NCBI GenBank assembly: GCA_014382905.1
Contig: JACNIU010000109.1
Coordinates: 1-51,923 of the forward strand
Direction of reading: 5' to 3'
Length of the DNA stretch: 51,923 nucleotides
DNA from: Desulfobacterales bacterium
GTDB lineage: Bacteria > Desulfobacterota > DSM-4660 > Desulfatiglandales > Desulfatiglandaceae
A model generated the notes under the pieces. The model saw only the letters and a program-made list of their open reading frames with translations. It had not been told where the DNA came from and searched no databases. The position numbers and the translations under genes were made by a program. Below, in pieces: positions 1-9,042 of the stretch. Position 1 is the stretch's first letter, and every line of letters begins with the position of its first letter.

Positions 1-227
1 ACCCTTGCGAGTTCCAGACGAGCGACCCAATCCGGTATCTCTTCTCCGTACTTAATGGACGGCGGCTTTATCAACTTCTGTTTTAGCGGCGATCCTTTCT
101 GGAGCGACGGCGGGATAAAAAACTTCTTGGCCTTTTCCTCTGAGAGGGCAGGAGATATGCCAAAGAAGAAAAAAAGGCCAAATAGGATACCTGCGGACAG
201 AAGCCGTTTGGCGCTAAAATGTTTCAT
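1..227 (-). CDS. Exported protein, N-terminal part only
   Basis: Partial gene running off the left edge. The first 75 residues begin MKHFSAKRLLSAGILFG, a basic start followed by a hydrophobic stretch (about residues 9-24) and a small-residue region ISPALSEE that fits a signal peptide. The next part is Lys/Pro-rich. The ATG overlaps the stop codon of the upstream TPR gene in an ATGA arrangement, so the two are almost certainly co-transcribed and translationally coupled. The rest lies outside the window and no family can be named. The partner suggests an envelope-associated or TPR-type protein, but that is inference. Confidence 0.7.
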   Translation of the reverse strand, partial: MKHFSAKRLLSAGILFGLFFFFGISPALSEEKAKKFFIPPSLQKGSPLKQKLIKPPSIKYGEEIPDWVARLELAR

Positions 228-706
228 TTTTCCTCCCCTAAAGCTTTTCTGTATTCGACAATGGCCTCTTCTAAACGGCCAGACCAGCTTAATGCCCTTG
301 CCAAAAGGATACGGGTTGAAATGTTGTTGGGTTGATCTTGTAGAAACGTCTGATAGAGGTGAATCGCCTCTTCAAAACGGCCAAGCATTACATAAATATT
401 GGCAAGTTCTCTTGTGGCCGCGGCTTTGTTTGAACTATATTTAATGAGATTCTCGAAGATCCTCGTTGCTTTTTCAAATTCACCGGTGGCGGCATAAGAC
501 GCGCCTAAATGATTCAGGAGTGTCTCTGTTGCAAACCCTTCTTTCAGTAGACGAGCATAGTATCCTGCAGCAGCGGAGTACTCCTTTTTGGAGAAATACT
601 CTTCTCCTTTCCGGAACATGATCCATTCGGGATTCGATAGATGATAGGCCGCTGTTGTAAGAAACGCGATGGCGATCAGGATCAGTATCAGAACATATCG
701 TCTCAT
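224..706 (-). CDS. Membrane-anchored TPR protein
   Basis: 160-residue protein. The N-terminus MRRYVLILILIAIAFLTTA is a single hydrophobic anchor or uncleaved signal. From about residue 28 to the end it carries consecutive tetratricopeptide-type helix pairs, visible as repeated patterns such as AAAGYYARLLKEG, GEFEKATRIFENLIKY and GRFEEAIHLYQTFL. TPR proteins scaffold protein-protein contacts; the anchor places this one at the inner membrane facing the periplasm. It is the first gene of a two-gene unit with the partial exported gene downstream (4-nt overlap). No specific partner can be assigned. Confidence 0.8.
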   Translation of the reverse strand: MRRYVLILILIAIAFLTTAAYHLSNPEWIMFRKGEEYFSKKEYSAAAGYYARLLKEGFATETLLNHLGASYAATGEFEKATRIFENLIKYSSNKAAATRELANIYVMLGRFEEAIHLYQTFLQDQPNNISTRILLARALSWSGRLEEAIVEYRKALGEEK

Positions 707-1272
707 GGAGGGGACTTCCGTCTAATCGGGAAACCTGCGTCTCTATAAGGATCATGCCTAAAATTAGGGTTACGAAGGGGTGCCCGTTTGGATAAGGCGT
801 GGAAAATGATATAGAAAACCCTTTATTCGGTCAAGGAAATAAGGATCTACCGGTTCCATTGAGAGTTCACACGGTTTGGGTTGCACCTCTTGCCAGACCT
901 TGCCCCGGGTCAGTTTCATCGAAACCGATTGAAATCCTTTGTTAGATGGGAGATAATTCTGCGTTAACGCCAGTCGTCCTGCGGTGTCCCGGGGAGCTGG
1001 ATGCTGGATACTGGTTCAGTTTCTTGCGCCTTGTGCCTCACGCCTTGAGCCTTCAACACTGGATACTGGATACTGGATACTGGATACTGGATACTGGATG
1101 CTGGATGCTCTGGATACTGGATACTGGTTCAGTTTCTTGCGCCTTGTGCCTCACGCCTTGAGCCTTCAACACTGGATGCTGGATACTGGATAGGGGTTAT
1201 AGAGCGGGTTTGACGTCGGGATACCTTTGAACCGCTGAACCATTGAACCTGTGAAGGGGTACAAAATAGAGT
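707..1272. other. Non-coding spacer with tandem repeats
   Basis: No convincing gene lies between the divergent TPR gene and the Mut7-C gene. The left part (707-945) is featureless apart from the presumed promoter area of the TPR gene. The right part holds the 7-bp tandem array and the 59-bp duplication listed separately. Short open frames across the array only read the repeat. Confidence 0.7.
1006..1190. repeat. TGGATAC 7-mer array inside a 113-bp-period duplication
   Basis: A run of the 7-mer TGGATAC, with TGGATGC variants, fills roughly 1057-1125 and reappears at 1171-1190. It is flanked by two copies of a 59-bp block (1006-1064 and 1119-1177) that starts GGATACTGGTTCAG, contains CTTGCGCCTTGTGCCT and ends CAACACTGGAT. 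The copies are offset by 113 bp. The 16-mer CTTGCGCCTTGTGCCT also occurs inverted at 20330-20345, between livM and livH. The array looks like replication slippage in a non-coding spacer. Confidence 0.85.
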
Positions 1273-2031
1273 ATGCCAACCGCTATATTCCGGTTTTATG
1301 AAGAACTGAATGACTTTGTGCCGCCAGAGCGCCGCAAACGGGATTTTGAAGCGGAATTCAAGGGAAGGGAATCGGTAAAAGATAGGATAGAAGCCTTAGG
1401 TGTGCCTCATACAGAGGTTGACCTTATTTTAGTGAACGGAGAATCCGTGGATTTCGGATATGTCCTGCAGGATGGAGACAGGATCAGCGTATACCCGGTT
1501 TTTGAATCCCTTGATATCAGGGATGTCACACATTTGAGAGAGATCCCGCTCAGAGAAACCAGGTTCATTGCAGATATCAATATCAGGGACATCGTCAGAT
1601 ATATGCGGGTCCTGGGACTTGATGTGTATTACGATCCTTCACTTTCACCTCGCGACATCATCCGGATATCCAAAAGAGAGAAGAGAACAATCTTGACCAA
1701 GAGCAGAAATCTGCTCAAATTCAGGGACGTTACCCACGGGATGTTCATACGACCCGGTACAACAGTCGAACAGATAAAGGGGATCATCGATTTTCTTTCA
1801 TTAAGAGAGGTAATTACGCCTTTTTCCAGGTGCCTCCAATGCAATAACTCCCTCGTCAGGGTCTCAAAGGAGAGCGTTTTTGACAGGATCCCGCCAAAGA
1901 CCAGGGCGTTTTGCAACGAATATTCATATTGTAACGGCTGTGACAGGATCTACTGGAAAGGGACGCATTTTGACCGGATCAAAAAGGTCATAGGTGAGAT
2001 ATTGGGCATGGAAAAATTCCAGGACGCGTGA
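1273..2031 (+). CDS. Mut7-C RNase domain protein with ubiquitin-like N-terminus
   Basis: 252 residues. About residues 1-85 resemble the MoaD/ThiS-like Ub-Mut7C domain (VNGESVDFGYVLQDGDRISVYP). Residues about 95-240 are the Mut7-C PIN-like RNase fold, starting at FIADINIRDIVRYMRVLG and ending in a zinc ribbon with CLQC and CNGC pairs followed by YWKGTHFDRI, all family hallmarks. Oddity: the usual LTRD segment reads LTKS here, so one expected acidic residue of the PIN-like site is replaced by Ser. These proteins are presumed ribonucleases of unclear substrate. The gene stands alone on the plus strand; a GGGG-type ribosome-binding site lies about 14 nt upstream of the ATG. Confidence 0.88.
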   Translation: MPTAIFRFYEELNDFVPPERRKRDFEAEFKGRESVKDRIEALGVPHTEVDLILVNGESVDFGYVLQDGDRISVYPVFESLDIRDVTHLREIPLRETRFIADINIRDIVRYMRVLGLDVYYDPSLSPRDIIRISKREKRTILTKSRNLLKFRDVTHGMFIRPGTTVEQIKGIIDFLSLREVITPFSRCLQCNNSLVRVSKESVFDRIPPKTRAFCNEYSYCNGCDRIYWKGTHFDRIKKVIGEILGMEKFQDA

Positions 2032-2256
2032 TGTTTTTTCACTTGAGGTGACATCATAAACCTGCTAATTTTTCATTAATAGCTGTGGCTATTTCCTCTG
2101 AAAGCCGGACACGCGGTTTGATCTTGAGGGAATCGGGCACTCCCCAACGGTCTCGTAGAAACAGAAATGGAAGTGACCTCGCGGTATCCGGGCCGCCACG
2201 GGGTCTGAGGGAGTGCCTTAATGGCTTGACAATTTTATAAGGTAAAGGAGGATCCC

Positions 2257-2580
2257 ATGAAAGCAAAAGTCGTTGAAAAGGTAAAGTTTGCCCCTGGCAA
2301 GTGGAAAGAAGCGGGCCAGTTGATGAAAACGTTTAAGGAAGTGGCAGAGAAGCAGGGGTTCCCCGCATTCAGGATATATGGTTACATCAGCGGTGGTGAT
2401 GCTGTTCAGACCTTGAATTTTGTGACCGACTGGGACAGCCTTGCCTCCATGGAGACCCTCATGGACAAGATGTATTCGGATCCGGAAATGCTGCAGATGA
2501 TGGAGCAGTGGGCTGGGGTCGTGGAAAGCCACGAGGTTTCCATATTAAAAGAGATTTCCCCCGAAGAACTTGGGATGTAG
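2257..2580 (+). CDS. Small dimeric alpha/beta-barrel-like protein, function unknown
   Basis: 107 residues with a good ribosome-binding site (AAGGAGG) before the ATG. The pattern KVKFAPGKWKEAGQLMKTF, then FRIYGYISGGD, LNFVTDWDSLASMETLMDKM and ESHEVSILKEI gives a beta-helix-beta-beta-helix-beta order with a Trp after TD, which resembles ABM/NIPSNAP-like dimeric ferredoxin-fold proteins. That superfamily includes small monooxygenases and many proteins of unknown role, and no catalytic residues can be assigned. The gene is followed at once by a strong terminator, so it appears monocistronic. Confidence 0.65.
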   Translation: MKAKVVEKVKFAPGKWKEAGQLMKTFKEVAEKQGFPAFRIYGYISGGDAVQTLNFVTDWDSLASMETLMDKMYSDPEMLQMMEQWAGVVESHEVSILKEISPEELGM

Positions 2581-2610
2581 TTCAGTGAAGGCCAATATGT
2601 AGGTTTCCTT

Positions 2611-2647
2611 AGAGCCCGGCCTATGGACCTGACGCCGGGCTCTTTTT
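2611..2647 (+). terminator. Rho-independent terminator
   Basis: A perfect 10-bp stem, AGAGCCCGGC pairing with GCCGGGCTCT, with a 13-nt loop and followed by a T run. It sits 30 bp after the stop codon of the small alpha/beta-barrel gene and isolates it from pdxA. Confidence 0.9.
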
Positions 2648-2729
2648 TGCATGGGAGTGGAAGGAAATGAGCCGATTCTCTGCAAATAAGAACCTCGAAC
2701 CTATGAGCAAATAACCCGGATCAGATATT

Positions 2730-3758
2730 TTGAATAATCTACCACTCATAGGGATTACCATGGGCGATCCTGCAGGGATCGGGCCGGAGATCATTGCCAT
2801 GGCCCTGACGGACAGCGCGGTTTATCGGCACTGCCGTCCCGTAGTCCTGGGAGACCCTGGGGTCCTCTCGTCCACGATTTCGAATCTTTCCTCCAGGATC
2901 GCCCAGAAACAGAAGTTGTCCCTGAACGCGATCTTGACTCCGGCCCAAGCCAAAGGGATACCCGGCGCGATCGATCTGATGGCCGCGTCTGAGTTACAGG
3001 CCGGTAATGTCCGGCCTGGCAGGCCGGCCCTGGAGGGCGGGAGGGCGATGGTGGCGTATATTGTCAGGGCCGTGGAAATGACCATGCAGAGGGAGATTGA
3101 CGCCATGGTCACCTGCCCGATCAGTAAGGCGCTGATGCACCAAGCCGGACATCCGTTTGACGGACATACGCAACTGATCTCCCATCTTACCGGCACGCCT
3201 GATTTTGTAATGATGTTGGCCGGGGAGAGGCTGCGTGTGGCGCTGGTAACCGTCCATTGTGCGCTCAAGGATGTGACCCGTTTTTTGAGCACGGAGATAG
3301 TTCATAAGACGCTAATAATAACCGCCAGGGCCCTGATGAAAGATTTTGGATTAAAAGCCCCTCGATTAGCAGTGGCAGCTCTTAATCCACATGCCGGCGA
3401 GGGGGGGCTGTTTGGATCAGAAGAGAGGGACATCATAGGTCCCGCAATACAGATAGCCAGAAAAGAGGGGTTTGGTGTTGAGGGCCCATTCCCTGCTGAT
3501 ACCTTGTTCCATAAGGCGGTCTCAGGACGATATGACGCGGTCGTTGCCATGTACCACGATCAGGGTCTCATCCCCCTGAAGCTCCTGCATTTTTCCGATG
3601 CAGTGAATGTCACCTTGGGGCTTCCGATCATCAGGACCTCGGTGGACCACGGTACGGCCTATGATATTGCCGGTACCGGGCAGGCTGATCCATCGAGCCT
3701 CAAGGCAGCAATTGGGATGGCCGCCATGATGGTGAAAAACAGGGCCTGCGATTTATGA
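2730..3758 (+). CDS. pdxA: 4-hydroxythreonine-4-phosphate dehydrogenase
   Basis: 342 residues, close to the usual 330. PdxA oxidises 4-phospho-hydroxy-L-threonine in the DXP-dependent pathway to pyridoxal phosphate, using NAD and a divalent metal. Visible hallmarks are ITMGDPAGIGPEI at the N-terminus, and metal-ligand histidines in FDGHTQLISHLTG, LNPHAGEGG and YHDQGLIPLK. The start is inferred to be the TTG at 2730, because the conserved LPLIGITMGDP segment lies upstream of the first ATG (2760); an in-frame stop at 2712 limits the alternatives. uvrA follows on the same strand after a 131-bp low-complexity spacer. Confidence 0.93.
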   Translation: MNNLPLIGITMGDPAGIGPEIIAMALTDSAVYRHCRPVVLGDPGVLSSTISNLSSRIAQKQKLSLNAILTPAQAKGIPGAIDLMAASELQAGNVRPGRPALEGGRAMVAYIVRAVEMTMQREIDAMVTCPISKALMHQAGHPFDGHTQLISHLTGTPDFVMMLAGERLRVALVTVHCALKDVTRFLSTEIVHKTLIITARALMKDFGLKAPRLAVAALNPHAGEGGLFGSEERDIIGPAIQIARKEGFGVEGPFPADTLFHKAVSGRYDAVVAMYHDQGLIPLKLLHFSDAVNVTLGLPIIRTSVDHGTAYDIAGTGQADPSSLKAAIGMAAMMVKNRACDL

Positions 3759-3889
3759 TTGTTGATTGTTGATTGATGTTGGATCTTGGACTTCGGACTT
3801 TCAACCCGAAACCCGTAACTCGGAACTCGCAATTCGGAACTCCAAACTCGACTAATAACTAATAACCAATAACGAATAACCAATACTCC
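3759..3889. repeat. Word-like low-complexity spacer (pdxA-uvrA)
   Basis: The whole spacer is built from short, slightly varied words: GATTGTTGATTGTTGATTG, then CGGAACTCGCAATTCGGAAC, then TAATAACTAATAACCAATAA. It contains no stem-loop or gene. The same vocabulary recurs in other spacers of this window. It runs directly into the uvrA start, leaving no obvious ribosome-binding site there. Confidence 0.8.
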
Positions 3890-6706
3890 ATGACCGACTA
3901 CATAAAAATAAGAGGCGCCAGGCAGCATAACCTTAAGGGGATCTCTCTGGATATCCCGAGAAACCGGTTTGTTGTTATTACCGGGGTGTCCGGTTCGGGC
4001 AAGTCTTCCCTTGCCTTTGACACCATCTATGCCGAGGGCCAGCGGAGGTATGTGGAGTCGCTTTCCGCATATGCCCGCCAGTTCCTGGAACAGATGGACA
4101 AGCCGGATGTGGATTCAATAGAAGGTTTGTCTCCTGCCATTGCTATCGAACAGCGGACTTCCAGCCGGAACCCCCGCTCCACCGTGGGAACGGCCACGGA
4201 GATATATGATTACCTGCGGGTCCTTTTTGCAAGGGTAGGACAGCCATACTGCCCTGAGTGCGGCTTAGAGATCAGTTCTCAGACCACCCAGGATATTGTG
4301 GATCAGGTCATGAGGATCGAACAGGGGACCAAAATTCAGATCCTGGCCCCTTTGTTTGAGGGACGAAAAGGGGAGCATCTCAAGCTTCTCCAGGGTCTCC
4401 GCAAGGACGGGTTTACCCGTGTGAAGATAGATGGAGAGGTCAGGCTCTTAGACGAAGATATTGTCCTTGAGAAGAATAAAAAGCATGAGATCAGCGTGGT
4501 GGTAGACCGTCTGATCATAAAGGGGGATATCCTGCGACGTCTGACCGATTCCATGGAACTGACCCTCTCCCTTTCTGACGGCAAGGCCGTTGTTGAGGTT
4601 ATCGATTCCCGCGATCTCTTTTTTAACCAGAAGGCGGCCTGTCCCAAATGCGGTCTCAGCATTCCCGAGCTGACCCCCCAGATGTTCTCCTTCAATAATC
4701 CCCAGGGTGCTTGCGAGGAGTGTAGTGGCTTGGGCACAAAGCGGTATTTTGACCCTGACCTTATTGTTCCGGACCCGGATCTCTCCTTGCGTGAAGGCGC
4801 CATCGCACCATGGACAAATCGGCATTCCGTCTATTTTCAACAGATGCTGGACTCTGTGTGCCGTCATTACGGAATCGATATTTATACACCCTTCAAGGAT
4901 CTCCCGGAGGAAATCCGCCACGCTTTTCTCCACGGGTCAGACGAGGATGAGGTCAAGTTCTATTATGAGAAGGGTGACAGGAGATACTCTTTCAAGCGTC
5001 CTTTTGAAGGGGTTATCCCTAATTTGGAAAGGCGTTATCACGAAACAGATTCTTATCAGGTGCGGTACGAGATTGAAAACTATATGAGTATCAGACCCTG
5101 CCCCCTGTGCGAAGGCGCGAGGTTGAAGGGGGTCAGCTTAGCGGTCAGGGTAGGAGGGAAGGCGATCCACGAGGTCACGGCCCTTTCCGTTGATAAGGCG
5201 TACATTTTCTTTGAAGACCTGAAATTAGACCCCAAGAAAGAGGTAATTGCCAGGAGGGTCTTGAAAGAAATCGGAGAACGCCTCGGTTTCCTGAGGAGTG
5301 TCGGGCTTGATTACCTGACAATAGACCGGCCGTCCGGGACCCTGTCAGGCGGTGAGGACCAGCGGATAAGATTGGCCACACAGATAAGTTCCAGGCTCGC
5401 CGGCGTCCTCTATGTCCTGGATGAGCCAAGTATAGGCCTCCATCAGCGGGACAATCTGAGGCTGCTTACGAATTTGAAGCAGCTGAAGGAGTTGGGCAAT
5501 ACAGTCTTAGTCGTGGAACACGACGCGGAGACTATTTTGTCTGCCGACCATGTGATCGATATGGGTCCCGGGGCAGGAATAAAGGGAGGGGAAGTGGTCT
5601 TTAATGGCCCCCCTGCTGAGTTGCTGGCGAACCAGCTCTCTCTGACAGGAGAATATCTTTCCGGTCGGAGAACCATTCCTGTCCCGGTAAGAAGGAGAAA
5701 GGGGAACGGGGAGGCCATTGTTATCGAGGGCGCAAAAGAGAATAATTTAAAGGAGATTACAGCCTCGATCCCCCTTGGGACCTTTACCTGTGTAACTGGC
5801 GTTTCTGGATCAGGTAAGAGCAGTCTGATCAACGGCATCCTTTATCCAGCTCTCAGCCAGAAGCTGTATCGATCCAAGGAGAAAGTAGGTCCTGTAAAAT
5901 CGATTCAGGGGATTCAGCACCTTGACAAGGTGATCAACATTGACCAGAGCCCCATTGGCAGGACACCCCGTTCAAACCCTGCCACCTACACAGGCGCGTT
6001 TACCCATATCAGAGAGCTGTTTTCCATGTTGCCTGAATCAAGGGCCAGGGGATACAAGCCCGGTCGATTCAGCTTCAATGTGAAGGGGGGGAGGTGTGAG
6101 GCGTGCAAGGGAGACGGCATCATAAAGATCGAGATGCACTTTCTCCCGGATGTATATGTCACCTGTGAGGCGTGCAAGGGGCTTCGATACAACAGGGATA
6201 CGCTGGAGATCAGGTATAAGGGATATAATATCGCCGATATCTTGAGCATGACGGTCAACCAGGCCTTTTCCTTTTTTGAGAATGTCCCGGGAGTGAGGAA
6301 CAAGTTAAAGACGCTTGTGGATGTGGGATTAGGCTATATCAGGTTAGGGCAGCAGGCCACTACCCTTTCAGGGGGCGAGGCCCAGAGGATCAAGCTCTCC
6401 AAGGAGCTGAGCAAGAGAAACACCGGAAGGACCCTTTATCTGCTTGACGAGCCGACGACCGGGCTCCATTTCGCCGACATCCAGAAACTCCTGGAGGTCC
6501 TCAACTATTTGGTGGATCTCAAAAATACGGTGGTGGTCATCGAGCACAATTTAGATGTGATAAAAGTGGCCGATCATATTATTGACTTAGGCCCTGAGGG
6601 GGGTGAGAAGGGGGGCTACGTGGTGGGAACAGGGAGTCCGGAGGAGATTGCAGAGATACAGAGTTCCTATACCGGGCAGTTTCTGAAAAAAATCCTTCAG
6701 AACTGA
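3890..6706 (+). CDS. uvrA: Excinuclease ABC subunit A
   Basis: 938 residues, full length for UvrA. UvrA is the damage-recognition ATPase of nucleotide excision repair and loads UvrB. Both ABC modules are present: Walker [15 protein letters not shown] near residue 30 and [14 protein letters not shown] near residue 645. Zinc-binding pairs include CPECG, CPKCG and the CEACKGDG...CEACKG module. Both signature motifs are present, [14 protein letters not shown] and [15 protein letters not shown]; the first has Asp where UvrA normally has Ala. Walker B segments [13 protein letters not shown] and [13 protein letters not shown] are intact. No Shine-Dalgarno is visible before the ATG because the upstream spacer is low complexity. 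Confidence 0.97.
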   Translation: MTDYIKIRGARQHNLKGISLDIPRNRFVVITGVSGSGKSSLAFDTIYAEGQRRYVESLSAYARQFLEQMDKPDVDSIEGLSPAIAIEQRTSSRNPRSTVGTATEIYDYLRVLFARVGQPYCPECGLEISSQTTQDIVDQVMRIEQGTKIQILAPLFEGRKGEHLKLLQGLRKDGFTRVKIDGEVRLLDEDIVLEKNKKHEISVVVDRLIIKGDILRRLTDSMELTLSLSDGKAVVEVIDSRDLFFNQKAACPKCGLSIPELTPQMFSFNNPQGACEECSGLGTKRYFDPDLIVPDPDLSLREGAIAPWTNRHSVYFQQMLDSVCRHYGIDIYTPFKDLPEEIRHAFLHGSDEDEVKFYYEKGDRRYSFKRPFEGVIPNLERRYHETDSYQVRYEIENYMSIRPCPLCEGARLKGVSLAVRVGGKAIHEVTALSVDKAYIFFEDLKLDPKKEVIARRVLKEIGERLGFLRSVGLDYLTIDRPSGTLSGGEDQRIRLATQISSRLAGVLYVLDEPSIGLHQRDNLRLLTNLKQLKELGNTVLVVEHDAETILSADHVIDMGPGAGIKGGEVVFNGPPAELLANQLSLTGEYLSGRRTIPVPVRRRKGNGEAIVIEGAKENNLKEITASIPLGTFTCVTGVSGSGKSSLINGILYPALSQKLYRSKEKVGPVKSIQGIQHLDKVINIDQSPIGRTPRSNPATYTGAFTHIRELFSMLPESRARGYKPGRFSFNVKGGRCEACKGDGIIKIEMHFLPDVYVTCEACKGLRYNRDTLEIRYKGYNIADILSMTVNQAFSFFENVPGVRNKLKTLVDVGLGYIRLGQQATTLSGGEAQRIKLSKELSKRNTGRTLYLLDEPTTGLHFADIQKLLEVLNYLVDLKNTVVVIEHNLDVIKVADHIIDLGPEGGEKGGYVVGTGSPEEIAEIQSSYTGQFLKKILQN

Positions 6707-6999
6707 TATCAAATGCCTGAAGTATCACCACCGCTTAACACTGGACCCAGGCGTAGTAATTGAGAACTGATCCATATCTGCTGGTATGAGAAGACCCACT
6801 AATAGATTTACTTCCCTGACATTCTGTATAAAATTCTTTTACTTTGGATTTGGTTCATTTTCTTCCTGAAATTGGGTTAATCCGTAGGAATGACTTATGA
6901 CCTGATTTGGGAGAGGAGTCCATGAAAAATGGCTGCACGTGTAGCTATGAGTTTTAAGGAAGATATTTTTAACTTTAGGCACTTTAGGCACTTCAAACT

Positions 7000-7653
7000 T
7001 TAGGCACTTTTTTCACTCTTATAAAGCCTTTCCAGGTGGTAAACAAGGTTTTCGAGTTTAACCGACAGATCAACATTTTCAACGATACTGCACTCAGGGG
7101 TCCATACCTGGATGGGGGCAAAATTGAGGATCGCCTTTACCCCTGCGTCCAAGAGCAGATCCGTAACCCGCTGGGCTTCATGGGCAGGGGTCGTAATGAC
7201 TCCGATCTCGATCTTAAGCTCCCGTACCAACTCCCGGATCTTTCTGGCAGGCTCAATCGTCAGCCCGCAAGGAAGTCGTATGCCTATTTTTTTGGTGTCC
7301 GAATCAAATGCAGCAAAAAACAGGTAGCCTCTTTTCCTGAAATTCTCATTTTCAACCAGACTCCTTCCGAGATTGCCCATCCCAACGATACAAAGTGTCC
7401 ATTCTCTGTCTGTTGACAGGATTCGCTTGATTTCTCTTAACAGGTCCTGGGCGTCATATCCCACACCACGGACGCCAAATTCGCCGAAGTACGCCAGGTC
7501 CTTTCGTACCTGAGCGGGATTGACCCCGCACAGTGCAGCAAGCCTTTCTGAGGAAACGATGGGTGTGCCGCTTTCGATAAGGGCCTCAAGCGGTCTTGAA
7601 TATAGCGCGAGGCGCTCAATGGTCGGGTTGGGTATCTTGGATCCCTTTGTCAT
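7000..7653 (-). CDS. rex: Redox-sensing transcriptional repressor Rex
   Basis: 217 residues, typical of Rex. Rex represses fermentation, hydrogenase and energy genes and is released from DNA when NADH is high. The N-terminal winged helix (about 1-80) includes IPNPTIERLALYSRPLEAL and the recognition region NPAQVRKDLAYFGEFGVRGVGY. The NAD(H)-binding Rossmann fold begins IVGMGNLGRSLVE, and the C-terminal helix NLVYHLERLY is the domain-swapped helix used in dimers. A Rex-like operator lies about 90 bp upstream, which suggests autoregulation. The gene lies downstream of, and co-directional with, the F0 genes, separated by a terminator. Confidence 0.95.
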   Translation of the reverse strand: MTKGSKIPNPTIERLALYSRPLEALIESGTPIVSSERLAALCGVNPAQVRKDLAYFGEFGVRGVGYDAQDLLREIKRILSTDREWTLCIVGMGNLGRSLVENENFRKRGYLFFAAFDSDTKKIGIRLPCGLTIEPARKIRELVRELKIEIGVITTPAHEAQRVTDLLLDAGVKAILNFAPIQVWTPECSIVENVDLSVKLENLVYHLERLYKSEKSA

Positions 7654-7739
7654 AGGTTATCTTTGCGTTCTCTGGCTCTGCGAGAAATCTGGATTCTTGC
7701 GGGCTTATCAAGTTTGGATCGTTTTACAAAGGTTTCATA

Positions 7740-7757
7740 TTGTGAAATAAAGCACAT
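7740..7757 (-). promoter_or_regulatory. Putative Rex operator
   Basis: TTGTGAAATAAAGCACAT. The left half matches the Rex half-site TTGTGAA exactly; the right half keeps the central CACA of TTCACAA (11 of 14 half-site positions in total). It lies between the atpE terminator and the rex start codon, where an autoregulatory operator would be expected. No binding data can be seen from the sequence. Confidence 0.55.
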
Positions 7758-7767
7758 GTTTTGGGCT

Positions 7768-7800
7768 AAAAAAGAGGGTCTGTAAGAGGCCCTCTTTTTT
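7768..7800 (-). terminator. Terminator of the F0 operon
   Basis: On the minus strand a GAGGG/CCCTC stem extended by A/T pairs (A6 and T6 tracts on either side) lies 15 bp beyond the atpE stop codon and ends in a T run. The A/T tracts on both sides mean it could work in both directions. It separates the ATP-synthase genes from rex. Confidence 0.85.
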
Positions 7801-7814
7801 GTTTAGAAGGTTTA

Positions 7815-8195
7815 TTAGCCGCCCAAGGATTTCACTACCAGTGAGTGCATGTTGCCCAGGTCCGGAATCTTGAAAACAAGAATAAAACAGATGACCAGGG
7901 CGTAGATACAGAGGGACTCGATCAGTGCCAGACCGATAATCATGGTGGTCATGATCTTTCCTGCTGCTTCCGGATTCCTGGCTGTTCCCTGGAGGGCGGC
8001 GTTGATGGCATTACCCATACCGAGGCCGGTTCCGAGGGCAGCCATGCCGATGCTGACACCGCAGGCAATGGCAATTCCAAAAAATACCCATAAGCTGGCG
8101 GCCTTGACGGTACTGTCATCTGCAGCAAAGGCGAATGAAGCCATCCCAAGGATAGACACCGCTGTAACAACCCCAATTAAAGTTCTCTTAGACAT
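7815..8195 (-). CDS. atpE: ATP synthase F0 subunit c
   Basis: 126 residues, longer than the usual 75-90 because of an N-terminal signal-like segment ending SFAFAADDS, as in some anaerobes. The c-ring hairpin follows: helix 1 with the GLGMGNAINAAL glycine motif, polar loop ARNPEA, and helix 2 with the ion-binding Glu93 in IIGLALIESLCIYALV. Glu93-Ser94 and Tyr98 match the sodium-type c-subunit signature, but the helix-1 Gln of Na+ rotors is Met60 here, so coupling-ion specificity is ambiguous. It is the last gene of atpZ-atpI-atpB-atpE; the F1 genes are not in the window. Confidence 0.95.
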   Translation of the reverse strand: MSKRTLIGVVTAVSILGMASFAFAADDSTVKAASLWVFFGIAIACGVSIGMAALGTGLGMGNAINAALQGTARNPEAAGKIMTTMIIGLALIESLCIYALVICFILVFKIPDLGNMHSLVVKSLGG

Positions 8196-8235
8196 GTAGA
8201 CCTCCTTTCCTTAAAATATATTTTATGGCCTTCTT

Positions 8236-8350
8236 CCGAAGATTAAAAAACAGCTTATAATTGAGGAATCGCGAATTTCGGAATTGAGGAATTGAATGAA
8301 ATTCCTTTTTTTAATCCCTGAATTCCTAAATCTCCAAATTCCTCGATTCG
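8236..8350. repeat. Word-like low-complexity spacer (atpB-atpE)
   Basis: The spacer is made of varied repeats of GAATTGAGGAATTGAATGAA and its complement (AATTCCTAAATCTCCAAATT). It forms imperfect inverted repeats rich in GAATT and AATTCC words. It interrupts what is otherwise a tight F0 operon. No gene is present. Confidence 0.75.
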
Positions 8351-8352
8351 CT

Positions 8353-9039
8353 TTAGTGGGCGTGCTCCATTGCTCCCACGAAATACATGGTGGACAGCAG
8401 CATAAAGACAAGCGCCTGGATAAAGCATACCAATAGTCCCAAAAACAGGATCGGCAGGGGCGCAAGGTAGAGGCCTGCCAGCCCAAACAGGATTGCAAGG
8501 ACCATCTCCTTACCAAATATGTTCCCGAAGAGTCGAACGCTCAAGGACATGATACGGGCCAGATGTCCGATGAGTTCAATAGGCAACATCAACGGTGTCA
8601 ACCACCATACCGGCCCGCAGAAATGCTTGAGGTACTTGACGCCATGAAATTTGACGCCGATGACGTGCGTGTAAATAAATGTGCATAGGGCTAAGGCAAG
8701 CGTGGTGTTGAGATTGGCAGTGGGCGAAAAGCAACCTGGAATGAGCCCGATCAGGTTGGAGACAAGGATAAAGAGAAAGATGCTGGCGATATAGGGGAAA
8801 AAGAGTCTCCCCTCAGGTCCGGTAATATCCACCATAAAGGTCTCCAGGCCGTCAACAAGGACCTCAAAGAAGTTCTGCCCCTTCTCAGGTACGATCTTGA
8901 CTTTTCTTGCAAGGAGAAAGGCGCTTGCAATGAGAATCAGCATGACCAACCATGTGTAGGTTACATGCGAGTAGGCGCTCGCGTGTTTGACCCCCATGGC
9001 AGACAAGATTGCGTCAATAAAGAAGATCGGATGCTCCAT
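8353..9039 (-). CDS. atpB: ATP synthase F0 subunit a
   Basis: 228 residues with five to six hydrophobic segments. Subunit a forms the half-channels that load ions onto the c-ring. The essential arginine is visible in MSLSVRLFGNIFGKEMVLA, and the N-terminal ISYSHVTYTW-like region with TWLVMLILIASAF starts the first transmembrane helix. It lies 3 bp after the atpI stop codon, so it is clearly co-transcribed. Length and motifs agree with short bacterial subunit a forms. Confidence 0.95.
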   Translation of the reverse strand: MEHPIFFIDAILSAMGVKHASAYSHVTYTWLVMLILIASAFLLARKVKIVPEKGQNFFEVLVDGLETFMVDITGPEGRLFFPYIASIFLFILVSNLIGLIPGCFSPTANLNTTLALALCTFIYTHVIGVKFHGVKYLKHFCGPVWWLTPLMLPIELIGHLARIMSLSVRLFGNIFGKEMVLAILFGLAGLYLAPLPILFLGLLVCFIQALVFMLLSTMYFVGAMEHAH

Positions 9040-9042
9040 AAT

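Noticed and set aside
55-444. Plus-strand open frame over the TPR region
   Set aside because: It is antisense to the exported and TPR genes, has no recognisable domain and no ribosome-binding site.
946-1193. Two overlapping small open frames encoding LDTGYWILDTGYW-like peptides
   Set aside because: They only read the 7-bp tandem repeat; a 7-bp period gives the same peptide in all frames. No ribosome-binding site or family.
2054-2266. Minus-strand 70-residue frame ending KPRVRLSEEIATAINEKLAGL-like
   Set aside because: Only the last 30 residues look protein-like, the upstream part overlaps the promoter of the next gene, and no family was recognised. It could be a gene remnant, but I cannot support it.
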